From Oceaniglobus ichthyenteri (lineage in GTDB: Bacteria; Pseudomonadota; Alphaproteobacteria; Rhodobacterales; Rhodobacteraceae): a stretch of DNA of 64,000 bases. Position 1 is the stretch's first letter. Each line of letters opens with the position of its first letter. The position numbers and the translations under genes are program-made. The stretch lies in assembly GCF_003057885.1 (NCBI RefSeq), contig NZ_QAGK01000003.1, forward strand, positions 124,001 through 188,000, read 5' to 3'. Below the pieces are notes generated by a model that ran no database searches, was not told where the DNA came from, and saw nothing but the letters and a program-made list of their open reading frames with translations. Positions 37,418 to 46,257 of the stretch are shown here, piece after piece.

Positions 37418-38455
37418 ATGGCAAATTCAACCACATCCCCCAGTGACCTGATCGCACGCGTCCCGGTTTTCTTTTCTACATATGGTCCCGGTTTCGCTGT
37501 TTCGGTCGTTGTTGCCGCCGCGGCGCAGTTTTTGTCCGAACATTATGGCGCGCCTGCCATGCTGATGGCGCTGTTGTTGGGCATCGCATTCCATTTTCTG
37601 GCCGAAGAGGGGCGCTGTGTGCCCGGTATCGGTTTTACCTCCAAAACCGTGTTGCGCATTGGCGTGGCTTTGTTGGGCGCGCGGATCAGTGTCGAACTGT
37701 TGATCGGCCTCGGGCCAAAACTGATCGGGCTGGTTGTGGCCGGTGTGATCCTGACAATCCTGTTTGGTCTGTTGGGCGCAAAATTGTTGGGGCGCGGCTG
37801 GCGGTTTGCGCTGTTGACGGGCGGCGCCGTCGCCATTTGTGGCGCCTCGGCCGCCATGGCGATCGCCGCCGTTCTGCCCAAGAACGAACATTCCGAACGT
37901 AACCTGATCTTTACCGTGCTCAGCGTGACCATTCTGTCGACCGTTGCGATGATCGCCTATCCGATCATCACCGCCGCGCTTGAACTTGATGATCTGGCGG
38001 CGGGTGTGTTTCTGGGGGGTACGATCCACGATGTGGCACAGGTTGTCGGTGCCGGTTTTTCCGTCAGCAACGAAACCGGTGAAACCGCAACGCTGGTCAA
38101 ACTGATCCGCGTTACCATGCTGGCGCCGGTTGTGTTGGTGTTTGCGCTGGTGATCCGGGCCTTTGCAGATGACGATGCCGCCGATGGCACACGCCCGCCG
38201 CTGATGCCGCTTTTCGTGGTGATGTTTCTTTTGCTGGCGGCGATCAATTCGTTCGGGTTGATCCCGGCGTTTGCGCAGACGTTTCTGGCCGATTTGTCAA
38301 AATGGGCGCTGTTGGTTTCCATCGCCGCCGTAGGTATGAAGACATCGCTGCGAACGATTTTCGATGTCGGCGGTCAGGCGATCATCCTGATCGTGGCCCA
38401 GACCGTATTTATCGCGTCGTTCATTCTGTATGGCATCACCCATTTTGCCAGCTAA
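37418..38455 (+). CDS. YeiH/UPF0324-family putative sulfite/sulfate exporter
   Basis: A 345-residue membrane protein with about 10 helices. It has the family pattern GIGFTSKTVLRIGVALLGARIS, GGAVAICGASAAMAIAAVLP and GVFLGGTIHDVAQVVGAG. This family (Pfam Cons_hypoth698) occurs in sulfonate-degradation clusters and is thought to export sulfite or sulfate released by Xsc. The position right after xsc supports that role. Confidence 0.85.
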   Translation: MANSTTSPSDLIARVPVFFSTYGPGFAVSVVVAAAAQFLSEHYGAPAMLMALLLGIAFHFLAEEGRCVPGIGFTSKTVLRIGVALLGARISVELLIGLGPKLIGLVVAGVILTILFGLLGAKLLGRGWRFALLTGGAVAICGASAAMAIAAVLPKNEHSERNLIFTVLSVTILSTVAMIAYPIITAALELDDLAAGVFLGGTIHDVAQVVGAGFSVSNETGETATLVKLIRVTMLAPVVLVFALVIRAFADDDAADGTRPPLMPLFVVMFLLLAAINSFGLIPAFAQTFLADLSKWALLVSIAAVGMKTSLRTIFDVGGQAIILIVAQTVFIASFILYGITHFAS

Positions 38456-38472
38456 CCGATAAAGGATTCGTC

Positions 38473-38832
38473 ATGCGCGTCATTGATTTCAACGATACCG
38501 TCCCGACCACAAAACGTCGCCTTGCGGATTTGCCCGATCGCGTTGTTGAGGGCGATCCCCGGCACGAAACCCAGATGCGGTTCAGCACCGAAGACGGATC
38601 GCTGATTGCCGGCACCTGGACCAGCACGCCGGGCAAGTGGGTGGCCTTTGCAGACCGGGATGAATTCTGCGTTCTGCTGAGTGGGCATGTGAAACTGATC
38701 TCTGAAGATGGCACCGAGCAGGAATTCAAAACCGGCGACAGTTTCCTGATCCCCAACGGGTTTCGCGGATTCTGGCATGTTCTGGAAACTGCAACCAAAC
38801 ATTTCGTCATCCGCAGTTACGAGGGCGCATAA
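38473..38832 (+). CDS. cupin-domain protein
   Basis: A 119-residue single-cupin protein of the (S)-ureidoglycine-aminohydrolase-like (cupin_3) type. TWTSTPGKWVAF comes early, then EFCVLLSGHVKLISEDG and GDSFLIPNGFRGFWHV form the two cupin motifs, with few metal-binding His. AAAGGA lies just upstream of ATG 38473, 17 bases after the exporter stop, so it belongs to the taurine transcript. Its role there is unknown. Confidence 0.8.
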   Translation: MRVIDFNDTVPTTKRRLADLPDRVVEGDPRHETQMRFSTEDGSLIAGTWTSTPGKWVAFADRDEFCVLLSGHVKLISEDGTEQEFKTGDSFLIPNGFRGFWHVLETATKHFVIRSYEGA

Positions 38833-38884
38833 AATTCCCCGGCGAACGGATGATCTGTTGCGCGTTGGCACGCAGGTGCGCGGC

Positions 38885-38913
38885 TTGACAACCCGCGCCC
38901 TATGTCAAAGTAT
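38885..38913 (+). promoter_or_regulatory. sigma-70-like promoter
   Basis: TTGACA (38885-38890) is a perfect -35 element. AAGTAT at 38908-38913 follows at 17 bases, and a better-looking TATGAT sits 3 bases further. It is about 70-100 bases before the start of the decarboxylase-like gene. Confidence 0.5.
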
Positions 38914-38986
38914 GATTGGTGAATGTGGCGCTGAATGATCCGGGCGCGCATGAAAACCCACCTTGATCAGCAGGAATATTTGCCCC

Positions 38987-40705
38987 ATGGCTAAGGATAC
39001 CCAAGGCAAGGCAGTCACCGCCGGTGGTGCCATTTTCGGCAAGCTCAAGGCGCTTGGCGTCGATTATGTTTTTGCAAATTCCGGCACTGATTTTCCGCCC
39101 ATCATCGAAGGTCTGATCGAGGCCGGGCATAACGGTATCGAACTGCCCGACGCCATCACCGTGCCCCATGAAATGGCCGCCGTCAGCATGGCACATGGCT
39201 ATTACCAGATCAGTGGCAAAATCCAGTCGGTGATGCTGCATACCAATGTTGGCCTGTCCAATGGCGCGACGGGGGCAATCAACGCGTCGTGCGATCATAT
39301 CCCCGTGATGCTGATTTCGGGGCGCACGCCGGTGATGGAAAAGGATCGATTTGGCGCGCGCACGGTGCCCATCGGTTGGGGGCAGGAAATGTTTGATCAG
39401 ACCGCGCTGGTGCGCGAGGCCTGCAAATGGGATTATGAGCTGCGGTTTCCCGAGCAGGTTTCTGATCTGTTCGACAGGGGCTGGGCGATTGCCAATTCAA
39501 CGCCCAAAGGGCCAATTTACCTCAGCCTCCCGCGTGAGGTGTTGTGCGAACAGACGCCTGCACAGGGGTTGGATGCACCGTCGGCCATGGCCCCTGTCAT
39601 CACCGGCCCCGATGCGCGGTCGCTGGCCCGGGCCGCCGATCTGTTGGCCAAGGCGGAAAATCCGCTGATCATCAGTCAGCGTGGCGCGGGGTCGCAGGAC
39701 GCATTTGATGCGTTTGCGGCGTTCGTGACCGACTGGGCCTTGCCGGTGTCCCATTATTGGGCCAACCAGATATCGATCCCGCTGACCCACCCGATGCAAA
39801 TCGGTGTCGCACCCGAGGATTTGCTGGCCAAGGCGGATGTGGTTCTGGTGATCAACAGTCTTGCGCCATGGTGGCCCGACAAGGTGACGTTGCGCGATGA
39901 TGTTCAGGTTATCCAGCTTGGTCCCGATCCGTTGTTCACCCGCACGCCCGTGCGCAATTTTCCGGCCCATGTGACCCTTGCCGGTGAAACGGCGCCAACG
40001 CTTCATGCGCTGATTGATGCGATGAATCCGTTGGATCGTGACGATGATCTGTTAACCGCGCGCCGTGAGCGTATTGCCGAACTGGCAAAAACCAACCGCG
40101 ACGCCGCATTGGAAAAGGCCGCAGGCGGCAGCCGCAATCCAATGACCAAGGACTGGGTCAGCCTGTGCCTTGGCCGCGCAATCAAGGGGCGCAAGGCCAG
40201 CGTGTATCACGAACTTGGCTGTCCGCTTGTTCCGCTCGATCTGGAATCGCACCAAAGCTATTTTCAGGAGCCCCATTCCGGTGGGCTTGGCTGGGGGTTT
40301 CCCGCCGCACTTGGCGCACAGTTGGCCGACCGCGAGCGTCTGGTTTTTGCAACGATGGGCGATGGCAGCTATATGTTTGCCAATCCCACGGTCTGTCATC
40401 AGGTGGCCGAGGCGCTTGAGTTGCCGGTCATCACCCTTGTGCTTAATAACGAAGAATGGGGCGCTGTCCGCCATTCGGTTCAGGGGCTTTATACCAAAGG
40501 TCTGGCGGCCAGATCCAACGACGTTCCGATGACCGCGCTGAAACCCAGCCCCGATTTCACCCGCACCGCCGAGGCAAGCCGGGCCTATACCGAAACCGTG
40601 ACCAACGGTGCAGACCTGCCCGCCGCGCTGGACCGCGCGATAAGCGTGGCAACCGAGGAGAAACGCCAGGTTCTGCTGAATATCGCGATTGAGCGTGTGA
40701 CCTGA
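38987..40705 (+). CDS. thiamine-diphosphate enzyme, 2-oxo acid decarboxylase-like
   Basis: A 572-residue TPP enzyme of the acetolactate synthase/benzoylformate decarboxylase family. The catalytic Glu lies in VPHEMAAVSMAHGYY, and the TPP motif is MGDGSYMFANPTVCHQVAEALELPVITLVLNNEEWG. The FAD-binding features of true acetolactate synthases are not obvious. The operon partners (TRAP importer, then an aromatic-type aldehyde dehydrogenase) suggest a 2-oxo acid decarboxylase producing an aldehyde. A lyase or synthase activity cannot be excluded. ATG 38987 has only a distant AGGA. Confidence 0.82.
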   Translation: MAKDTQGKAVTAGGAIFGKLKALGVDYVFANSGTDFPPIIEGLIEAGHNGIELPDAITVPHEMAAVSMAHGYYQISGKIQSVMLHTNVGLSNGATGAINASCDHIPVMLISGRTPVMEKDRFGARTVPIGWGQEMFDQTALVREACKWDYELRFPEQVSDLFDRGWAIANSTPKGPIYLSLPREVLCEQTPAQGLDAPSAMAPVITGPDARSLARAADLLAKAENPLIISQRGAGSQDAFDAFAAFVTDWALPVSHYWANQISIPLTHPMQIGVAPEDLLAKADVVLVINSLAPWWPDKVTLRDDVQVIQLGPDPLFTRTPVRNFPAHVTLAGETAPTLHALIDAMNPLDRDDDLLTARRERIAELAKTNRDAALEKAAGGSRNPMTKDWVSLCLGRAIKGRKASVYHELGCPLVPLDLESHQSYFQEPHSGGLGWGFPAALGAQLADRERLVFATMGDGSYMFANPTVCHQVAEALELPVITLVLNNEEWGAVRHSVQGLYTKGLAARSNDVPMTALKPSPDFTRTAEASRAYTETVTNGADLPAALDRAISVATEEKRQVLLNIAIERVT

Positions 40706-40804
40706 ACCAATTGCGGCCATCTGAAAATAAATGCGTTGGATGGCGGGACAAAAGCCAGGAATATGTTAGGCATAGCCAAAACCATCTGTAGGGAGGAAAC
40801 ACAC

Positions 40805-41857
40805 ATGATGAACCACCGATTGAACCGCAGAACCGCCACCGCCGCATTGGCGGTCGGGTTCATGGCCGCCAGCGCCGGAATCGCATCTGCTGCCGAGTAT
40901 GAATTCAAGCTGCACCATTTCCTGAACGCCAACGCGCCGGCGCATACACAGATGTTGCAACCCTGGGCCGATGCCGTGGCCGAGGCATCGGGCGGCAAGG
41001 TCGAGATCGAGATATTTCCATCGATGACGCTGGGCGGACGCCCGACCGAACTTGTCTCCCAGGTCAGGGATGGGGTTGTCGATCTTGTCTGGACACTTAA
41101 CGGTTATACGCCGGGCCTGTTTCCGCGCACCGAAGTGTTTGAATTGCCTACCGTATTCAAAAACGATCCCGCAGCCGCCAACATGGCAATGGTCGATTTG
41201 TTCGAAAGCGATCTGAAGGAAGAATACAAGGGTCTTGAGGTCATGTTCCTGCACACACACGCGGGGCAGGCGATTCACATGCGCGACACCGAAGTGCGCA
41301 GCCCTGACGATTTGAAGGGCAAGAAAATGCGCATCCCGACCCGCTCGGGTGGTTGGGTCATCGAAGCGCTGGGCGCGTCGCCGGCATCGATGCCCGTGCC
41401 CGAACTGCCGCCCGCGCTGCAAAAAGGCGTTGTCGACGGGGCGTTCATTCCATGGGAAATCATTCCGCCGCTGAAGATTCAGGAGCAGACGGAATACCAG
41501 ATCGAAGGCGCTGACGAAGCGCGCTTTGGCACTTCTGTGTTTCAGGTTTCGATGAACCAGGGCCGCTGGAACAGCCTGCCCGAAGAAATTCAGCAGGCGT
41601 TCCGCACCGCATCGACAGGCGATTGGCCCAAGGAAGTTGGCCAGATCTGGCGCGCGGTTGACGATTTCGGCATCAATGTCGCGGTCGAAGCAGGCAATCA
41701 GCACATCACCCTGACCGAAGAAGAAACCGCCGTATTTGACGAGGCGCTGCTTCCGGTGGTTGATCGCTGGATCGAAGAGGTCGACGGCAAGGGCATCGAT
41801 GGTGCCGCATTGGTTGAAAAGGCGCGCGCCGCCATCAAAGAGAACGCGACCCGCTGA
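40805..41857 (+). CDS. TRAP transporter binding protein (DctP family)
   Basis: A 350-residue periplasmic protein. The signal peptide covers 1-29 and ends ASAA-E. The mature part starts YEFKLHHFLNANAPAHTQMLQPWADAVAEASGG, and the ligand-binding region KMRIPTRSGGWVIEALGASPASMPVPELPPALQKGVVDGA contains the conserved Arg that binds a carboxylate. Start is ATG 40805 behind GGGAGGAA. The neighbours predict a carboxylated, maybe aromatic, ligand. Its stop overlaps the next start. Confidence 0.9.
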   Translation: MMNHRLNRRTATAALAVGFMAASAGIASAAEYEFKLHHFLNANAPAHTQMLQPWADAVAEASGGKVEIEIFPSMTLGGRPTELVSQVRDGVVDLVWTLNGYTPGLFPRTEVFELPTVFKNDPAAANMAMVDLFESDLKEEYKGLEVMFLHTHAGQAIHMRDTEVRSPDDLKGKKMRIPTRSGGWVIEALGASPASMPVPELPPALQKGVVDGAFIPWEIIPPLKIQEQTEYQIEGADEARFGTSVFQVSMNQGRWNSLPEEIQQAFRTASTGDWPKEVGQIWRAVDDFGINVAVEAGNQHITLTEEETAVFDEALLPVVDRWIEEVDGKGIDGAALVEKARAAIKENATR

Positions 41858-42378
41858 TGGAGAACCCGGCAAAGACCGACAGCAGCGGATTTTTCGCTGT
41901 TGTCCGCCGTATAACCGCCGCTTGGGCGATACTTGGCGGTGTCGTGCTGATCCTTGTGGTGTCGGTGAACATGTTTTCGGTCATCGGCGGGCTGTTCGCC
42001 AGCCCGTTCCCGGGTGATTTCGAACTGACGCAGATGGGCATCGCGATTTCGGTCTTTGCATTTCTTCCCTATTGCCAGGTGACAGGTGCCAACGTGACCG
42101 CCGACATTTTTACGTCGGCGGCTTCGGCGCGCACCATTGCGTTTCTGACGTTTCTGGGGGCCGTTATCGCGTTATTGTTCAGCGGAATCCTGTTGTGGCG
42201 CATGTTCTACGGGATGTTGGACCAGAAAGAGTTCGATTACACCACGGCAATCCTGTCGATACCTCAGTGGCTGGCCTATGTGCCGATCCTGATATCGCTT
42301 GCATTGCTGGCCTTGGCCGCGGTCGCGACGCTGCTGACCGAAGCTGAAACCATGCGCTCAGGAGGCGATCATGTCTGA
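41857..42378 (+). CDS. TRAP transporter small permease (DctQ)
   Basis: A 173-residue membrane protein with four helices. FELTQMGIAISVFAFLPYCQVTGANVTADIF is the typical DctQ core between helices 2 and 3. The ATG overlaps the TGA of the binding protein by one base, and its end overlaps the large permease by 8 bases, so the three TRAP genes are translationally coupled. No hairpin separates binding protein and permease here, unlike the other importers. Confidence 0.9.
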   Translation: MENPAKTDSSGFFAVVRRITAAWAILGGVVLILVVSVNMFSVIGGLFASPFPGDFELTQMGIAISVFAFLPYCQVTGANVTADIFTSAASARTIAFLTFLGAVIALLFSGILLWRMFYGMLDQKEFDYTTAILSIPQWLAYVPILISLALLALAAVATLLTEAETMRSGGDHV

Positions 42379-43726
42379 ATCCCTGATCCTGGGCCTTGGC
42401 GGGCTGATCGCGCTGGTCGGGCTGATCGCATTTCGCATACCCATCGCCTATGCGATGATCCTGGTCGGTGGCATTGGCACGATGCTGATAAACGGCCCGG
42501 CGCTGGTGTTCAGTCAGCTCAAGACGCTCGCCTATGGTCAATTCTCGATTTATGATTTGTCGGTCGTGCCGATGTTCATCCTGATGGGGGCAATCGCGTC
42601 AAAAACCGGATTGTCCAAGGCATTGTTTCGGGCCGCCAACGCATGGCTGGGCTGGATGCCCGGCGGCACCGCGATGGCGGCGATTGCCGGATGCGCCGGA
42701 TTTGGCGCTGTGTGCGGATCATCTCTTGCCACTGCTTCGACCATGGGCAAGGTCGCGCTGCCTGAATTGCGCCGCTACAATTACTCTGGCGCGCTGGCGA
42801 CAGGAACGCTGGCGGCGGGCGGGGTTTTGGGCATCCTTATTCCGCCATCTGTCGTTTTGATCATCTATGCCATCATCGTCGAGGCCAATATCGTCACGAT
42901 GTTCATGGCTGCATTTCTTCCCGGTATTCTGGCCGTCATCCTGTTTTTGCTGACAATCGCGATTTATGTGGCCATCTGGCCCGAATCCGGCCCCAAGGGC
43001 GGTAAACCGGAACGGGCCGAATTCATCGAAGCAACCATCGGCATGATTCCGGTTCTCATCATCTTCGGGCTGGTGATCGGCGGGATTTACGCGGGCCTGT
43101 TCAACCCCACGCCTGCGGCCTCGGTCGGGGTGTTTCTGGTTGTCATTTTCGGACTGTTGCAGCGTAATTTAAGCTGGCAAGGGTTTCGTGAGGCGATACT
43201 TGAAACCGCGTCGACCACGGGCATGATCTATCTGATCCTGTTGGGGGCTGAACTGCTCAAGATTTTCATGTCGCGCTCGGGCCTTCCGCAAGAGGCGGCG
43301 TTGTGGGTCGCAAATTCGGGCCTGACGCCGATGATTGTCATGGTGATCCTGCTTGTGTCGCTGATCCTGTTGGGCTGCCTGATGGATTCGCTGTCGATGA
43401 TCCTGTTGGTCATTCCGTTCTTCTGGCCTGTTCTGGTCGAAGTGAACGGCGGAATTTATCAGGGGGCCGACGGTGCGGGCTATGGCATGAGCACCGAAGA
43501 GCTCAAGATATGGTTTGGCATATTGGCGTTGATTGTGGTTGAATTGGGCCTGATCACACCGCCGGTTGGAATGAACGTTTTTGTCATTTCATCCCTGGCG
43601 AAAGACGTGCCGATGATTGAAACGTTCAAGGGCGTTTTGCCGTTTTTCATTGCTGAAATCATTCGTGTCGTCCTGTTGGTTGCGTTTCCAATCCTGACCT
43701 TGTGGTTGCCACGATTACTGCAATGA
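42371..43726 (+). CDS. TRAP transporter large permease (DctM)
   Basis: A 451-residue protein with about 12 helices. The family signatures are GFGAVCGSSLATASTMGKVALPELRRYNYSGALATG and AGGVLGILIPPSVVLIIYAI. A GGAGG ribosome site precedes ATG 42371. With the two upstream genes it forms a full sodium-driven importer for the substrate handled by the TPP enzyme and aldehyde dehydrogenase. Confidence 0.93.
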   Translation: MSESLILGLGGLIALVGLIAFRIPIAYAMILVGGIGTMLINGPALVFSQLKTLAYGQFSIYDLSVVPMFILMGAIASKTGLSKALFRAANAWLGWMPGGTAMAAIAGCAGFGAVCGSSLATASTMGKVALPELRRYNYSGALATGTLAAGGVLGILIPPSVVLIIYAIIVEANIVTMFMAAFLPGILAVILFLLTIAIYVAIWPESGPKGGKPERAEFIEATIGMIPVLIIFGLVIGGIYAGLFNPTPAASVGVFLVVIFGLLQRNLSWQGFREAILETASTTGMIYLILLGAELLKIFMSRSGLPQEAALWVANSGLTPMIVMVILLVSLILLGCLMDSLSMILLVIPFFWPVLVEVNGGIYQGADGAGYGMSTEELKIWFGILALIVVELGLITPPVGMNVFVISSLAKDVPMIETFKGVLPFFIAEIIRVVLLVAFPILTLWLPRLLQ

Positions 43727-44043
43727 TACGGGCGCGCCGTGGTTTTGCGCCACGGCGTCACCCCTGCGGACTCACGGCAGTTTTTGGGATTTTGCAACTT
43801 CGGCATCAGGCACGCCAACAGCGATTGCTTTCCGGTAATCCGGTCAGCGGTGTTGAGCATGCATTCCTGAAACCGCGCAACCGCACAGGCCGTCAGCGCC
43901 ACAGTTGAACTTGCCAATTGTGCATATCTGTTGGAGGTTGGCCGCAATCCCCGGGATGGCCCCGCCGCCCAGCCAAATACGACCCCGCCAGCCTACGTGC
44001 CTCACTGGCTACCTTGGCGGCGACATAGTGAAAGGAACGACCA
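43727..44043. other. intergenic region, no gene seen
   Basis: This 317-base gap separates the TRAP permease from the aldehyde dehydrogenase. I see no clear gene or hairpin. The end carries AAAGGAACG before the ATG at 44044. The gap is long enough for its own promoter, so the aldehyde dehydrogenase may also be expressed separately. Confidence 0.5.
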
Positions 44044-45492
44044 ATGCAAAATCTCGATCTTTATATCAATGGCGCCCATATTCCGGCTGAAAACGGGCGG
44101 GTCTTTGACCGCTGCAATCCGGTTTCAGGCGATGTCGTGACCAAAGCCGCCGCCGCGTCACTGGGCGATGCGGCAAAGGCGGTGGATGCGGCGGCCAGCG
44201 CGTTTGAAACATGGTCGCTGACCGGCCCCGGTGAGCGGCGGAAAAAGCTGCTTGCGGCGGCTGAAAGCCTGCAAGCGCGGGCCGATGAAATTGTCGCCGC
44301 GATGAAAGACGAAATCGGCGCGACAGAAGGCTGGGCGCGGTTCAACGTGATGCTTGGCTCGGAAATGCTGATCGAGGCGGCGGCGATGACAACGCAGATC
44401 AAAGGTGAGATCATCCCGTCAAACCGCCCCGGTTCCACCGCAATGGCCGTGCGCCAACCTGCCGGTGTCGTGCTTGCCATGGCGCCGTGGAATGCGCCGG
44501 TTATCCTTGGCGTACGCTCGATCGCGACACCGTTGGCCTGTGGCAACACCGTGGTGATGAAGACCTCGGAAATCTGCCCGCGCGTTCATGCCTTGGTCAT
44601 TCAGGCGATTGCCGAGGCCGGATTTCCCGATGGCGTGTTGAACGCAATCTCCAATGATCCCGATGATGCCGCCGACGTTGTAAAAACGCTGATCGAACAT
44701 CCGGCAATCCGGCGGATCAACTTTACCGGCTCAACGCGGGTCGGGCGCGTGATTGGTGAATTGGCTGGGCGCAATCTCAAACCTGCATTGCTGGAACTTG
44801 GCGGCAAGGCGCCGATGATCATCCTTGAGGATGCCGACATGGATGCGGCTGTCGCGGCTGCGGGATTTGGCGCCTATATGAACCAGGGTCAGATTTGCAT
44901 GTCGACCGAACGGATCATCACTGTCGGTGCCGCCGGCGACCGGTTTGTCGAGGCGTTTTCAGCCAAGGTCAGCAGTTTGAAAGCCGGCGATCCGCGCGAC
45001 GGAAACGCGCCGCTCGGATCGTTGGTCAATGATACGGCGGCAGAGCGGATTCAAAGCCTGATTGCGGATGCACAAGACAAGGGCGCGAAACTGATTGCCG
45101 GTGGTGGCAAGGGCACGATCCTTGACGCGGCTGCGCTGGATCATGTGACCGCCGACATGCGTATCTACACCGAAGAAAGCTTTGGCCCGGTCGTTGCGAT
45201 CATTCGCGCCGATACCGTGGACGATGCGGTTCGGATCGCCAACGAAAGCGAACTTGGGCTATCCTCGGCCGTGTTTGGCCGCGATACCATGGCGGCGCTG
45301 TCGGTTGCAAAACGGATCGAAAGCGGCATCTGCCATATCAACGGGCCGACTGTCCATGACGAAGCGCAGATGCCCTTTGGCGGTGTCAAGGCATCGGGCT
45401 ATGGCCGGTTCGGCGGAACATGGGGCATTCACGAATTTACCGATCTGCGCTGGATCACAATGCAGGATGGCGATCTGCATTATCCGATCTAA
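44044..45492 (+). CDS. aldehyde dehydrogenase, vanillin/salicylaldehyde-dehydrogenase-like
   Basis: NAD(P)-dependent aldehyde dehydrogenase of 482 residues. The catalytic Glu is in LLELGGKAP and the catalytic Cys in NQGQICMSTER. The C-terminal region CHINGPTVHDEAQMPFGGVKASGYGRFGG is close to the pattern of aromatic aldehyde dehydrogenases such as those for vanillin and salicylaldehyde. The upstream decarboxylase-like gene would supply its aldehyde. The exact substrate is inferred. Confidence 0.88.
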   Translation: MQNLDLYINGAHIPAENGRVFDRCNPVSGDVVTKAAAASLGDAAKAVDAAASAFETWSLTGPGERRKKLLAAAESLQARADEIVAAMKDEIGATEGWARFNVMLGSEMLIEAAAMTTQIKGEIIPSNRPGSTAMAVRQPAGVVLAMAPWNAPVILGVRSIATPLACGNTVVMKTSEICPRVHALVIQAIAEAGFPDGVLNAISNDPDDAADVVKTLIEHPAIRRINFTGSTRVGRVIGELAGRNLKPALLELGGKAPMIILEDADMDAAVAAAGFGAYMNQGQICMSTERIITVGAAGDRFVEAFSAKVSSLKAGDPRDGNAPLGSLVNDTAAERIQSLIADAQDKGAKLIAGGGKGTILDAAALDHVTADMRIYTEESFGPVVAIIRADTVDDAVRIANESELGLSSAVFGRDTMAALSVAKRIESGICHINGPTVHDEAQMPFGGVKASGYGRFGGTWGIHEFTDLRWITMQDGDLHYPI

Positions 45493-45560
45493 GGCACAGC
45501 GCCCCGCGCCAGAGGCCCGCCACCCCTGAGGCAAGGCGGGCCTGTGGGACTGTAACAAAA

Positions 45561-45591
45561 CTCTTCTTCCCTGAAACTAAGGGGGGAAGAG
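45561..45591 (+). terminator. hairpin after aldehyde dehydrogenase gene
   Basis: CTCTTCTTCCC (45561-45571) can pair with GGGGGGAAGAG (45581-45591) through 11 pairs including two G-U, with loop TGAAACTAA. No T tract follows, so termination may be partial. Confidence 0.55.
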
Positions 45592-45743
45592 GATCAGGTC
45601 AGGCAGAAACGGCCAGACCGGCGCGGTTTGGAAAGTCAATCTGAACGGGTCGCGGAGCGTTTCAGTTCAAGAGCCGGGGTTCAGGAGAGGACAAGCCTAA
45701 AGAAATAATCAGCCCAAATGAAAGTCCTGCATGTCCGCAGTTC

Positions 45744-45773
45744 TTAACAAAAGGTTAACAAAAGGTTAACAGG
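45744..45773 (+). promoter_or_regulatory. tandem CtrA-like boxes
   Basis: The 11-base unit TTAACAAAAGG occurs twice in a row and is followed by TTAACAGG. This gives TTAA-N7-TTAA-N7-TTAA, that is, two overlapping copies of the CtrA consensus TTAA-N7-TTAA. The last box is about 30 bases before the ATG at 45803. Confidence 0.6.
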
Positions 45774-45802
45774 ATCGGCTAGAAGGCCTATAGGATGGTC
45801 TT

Positions 45803-46192
45803 ATGCCTTTTGAAACCGAAATTGCCGCGATTCTGTGTGCCCTTGTTCTGGGCGGCGAAACCGAGGTGTCGCACCCTTACAACGTGGGCTATGATCTGCA
45901 CCGCATTCGCGTGGATTGCGAAACTTCCGATCAGGTGGTCGAGGTTGGGTTGGATAAACGCTCGTCACTGGATTCGATCCAGCAGGCGCTGTTTGCCGCG
46001 TCGCTGACCGGCAAAACGCCTGTGGTGGCGATGATTGATACCGACGGGCGCGAAGGCCCGTTCGAGTTGCGCATCAGAACGGCAGCCCGGATGGCCGGGG
46101 TGACATATACCAGTTACAAGATCGACGCGCTGATCCGGCTTCAGATGACATCGTATATGCGCGATCGCCGTCTTCCGGGCCGGGGATCTTAA
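45803..46192 (+). CDS. conserved hypothetical protein with CtrA-like boxes upstream
   Basis: A soluble protein of 129 residues. I do not recognise its family. It has the regular alternation of a small alpha/beta domain: strands around HRIRVDCET and QVVEVGLDK, a helix DSIQQALFAASLTG, a strand PVVAMIDTDG, and VTYTSYKIDALIRLQMT near the end. The Asp and Glu in the first strands followed by a Lys weakly recall PD-(D/E)xK nucleases, but this is not enough for a call. TAGGA lies upstream of ATG 45803. Its control by CtrA-like boxes suggests a role linked to cell cycle, motility or gene transfer. Confidence 0.7.
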   Translation: MPFETEIAAILCALVLGGETEVSHPYNVGYDLHRIRVDCETSDQVVEVGLDKRSSLDSIQQALFAASLTGKTPVVAMIDTDGREGPFELRIRTAARMAGVTYTSYKIDALIRLQMTSYMRDRRLPGRGS

Positions 46193-46257
46193 AGACACAT
46201 TCGCCTTTACCTTGGCCCTTTTCGGGGTAGTCTGCGGCGCAGATAAGGGGGCATTTT

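Larger units (their letters stand above)
45493..45802. other. intergenic region with hairpin and CtrA-like boxes
   Basis: This 310-base gap holds a hairpin at 45561-45591 and three TTAA words with 11-base spacing at 45744-45773. The stretch between (45592-45743) holds nothing I recognise. No RNA gene was recognised. Confidence 0.6.

Noticed and set aside
43702-43908. Open frame of 68 codons in the gap before the aldehyde dehydrogenase
   Set aside because: It begins inside the TRAP permease gene, has no ribosome site and looks random.
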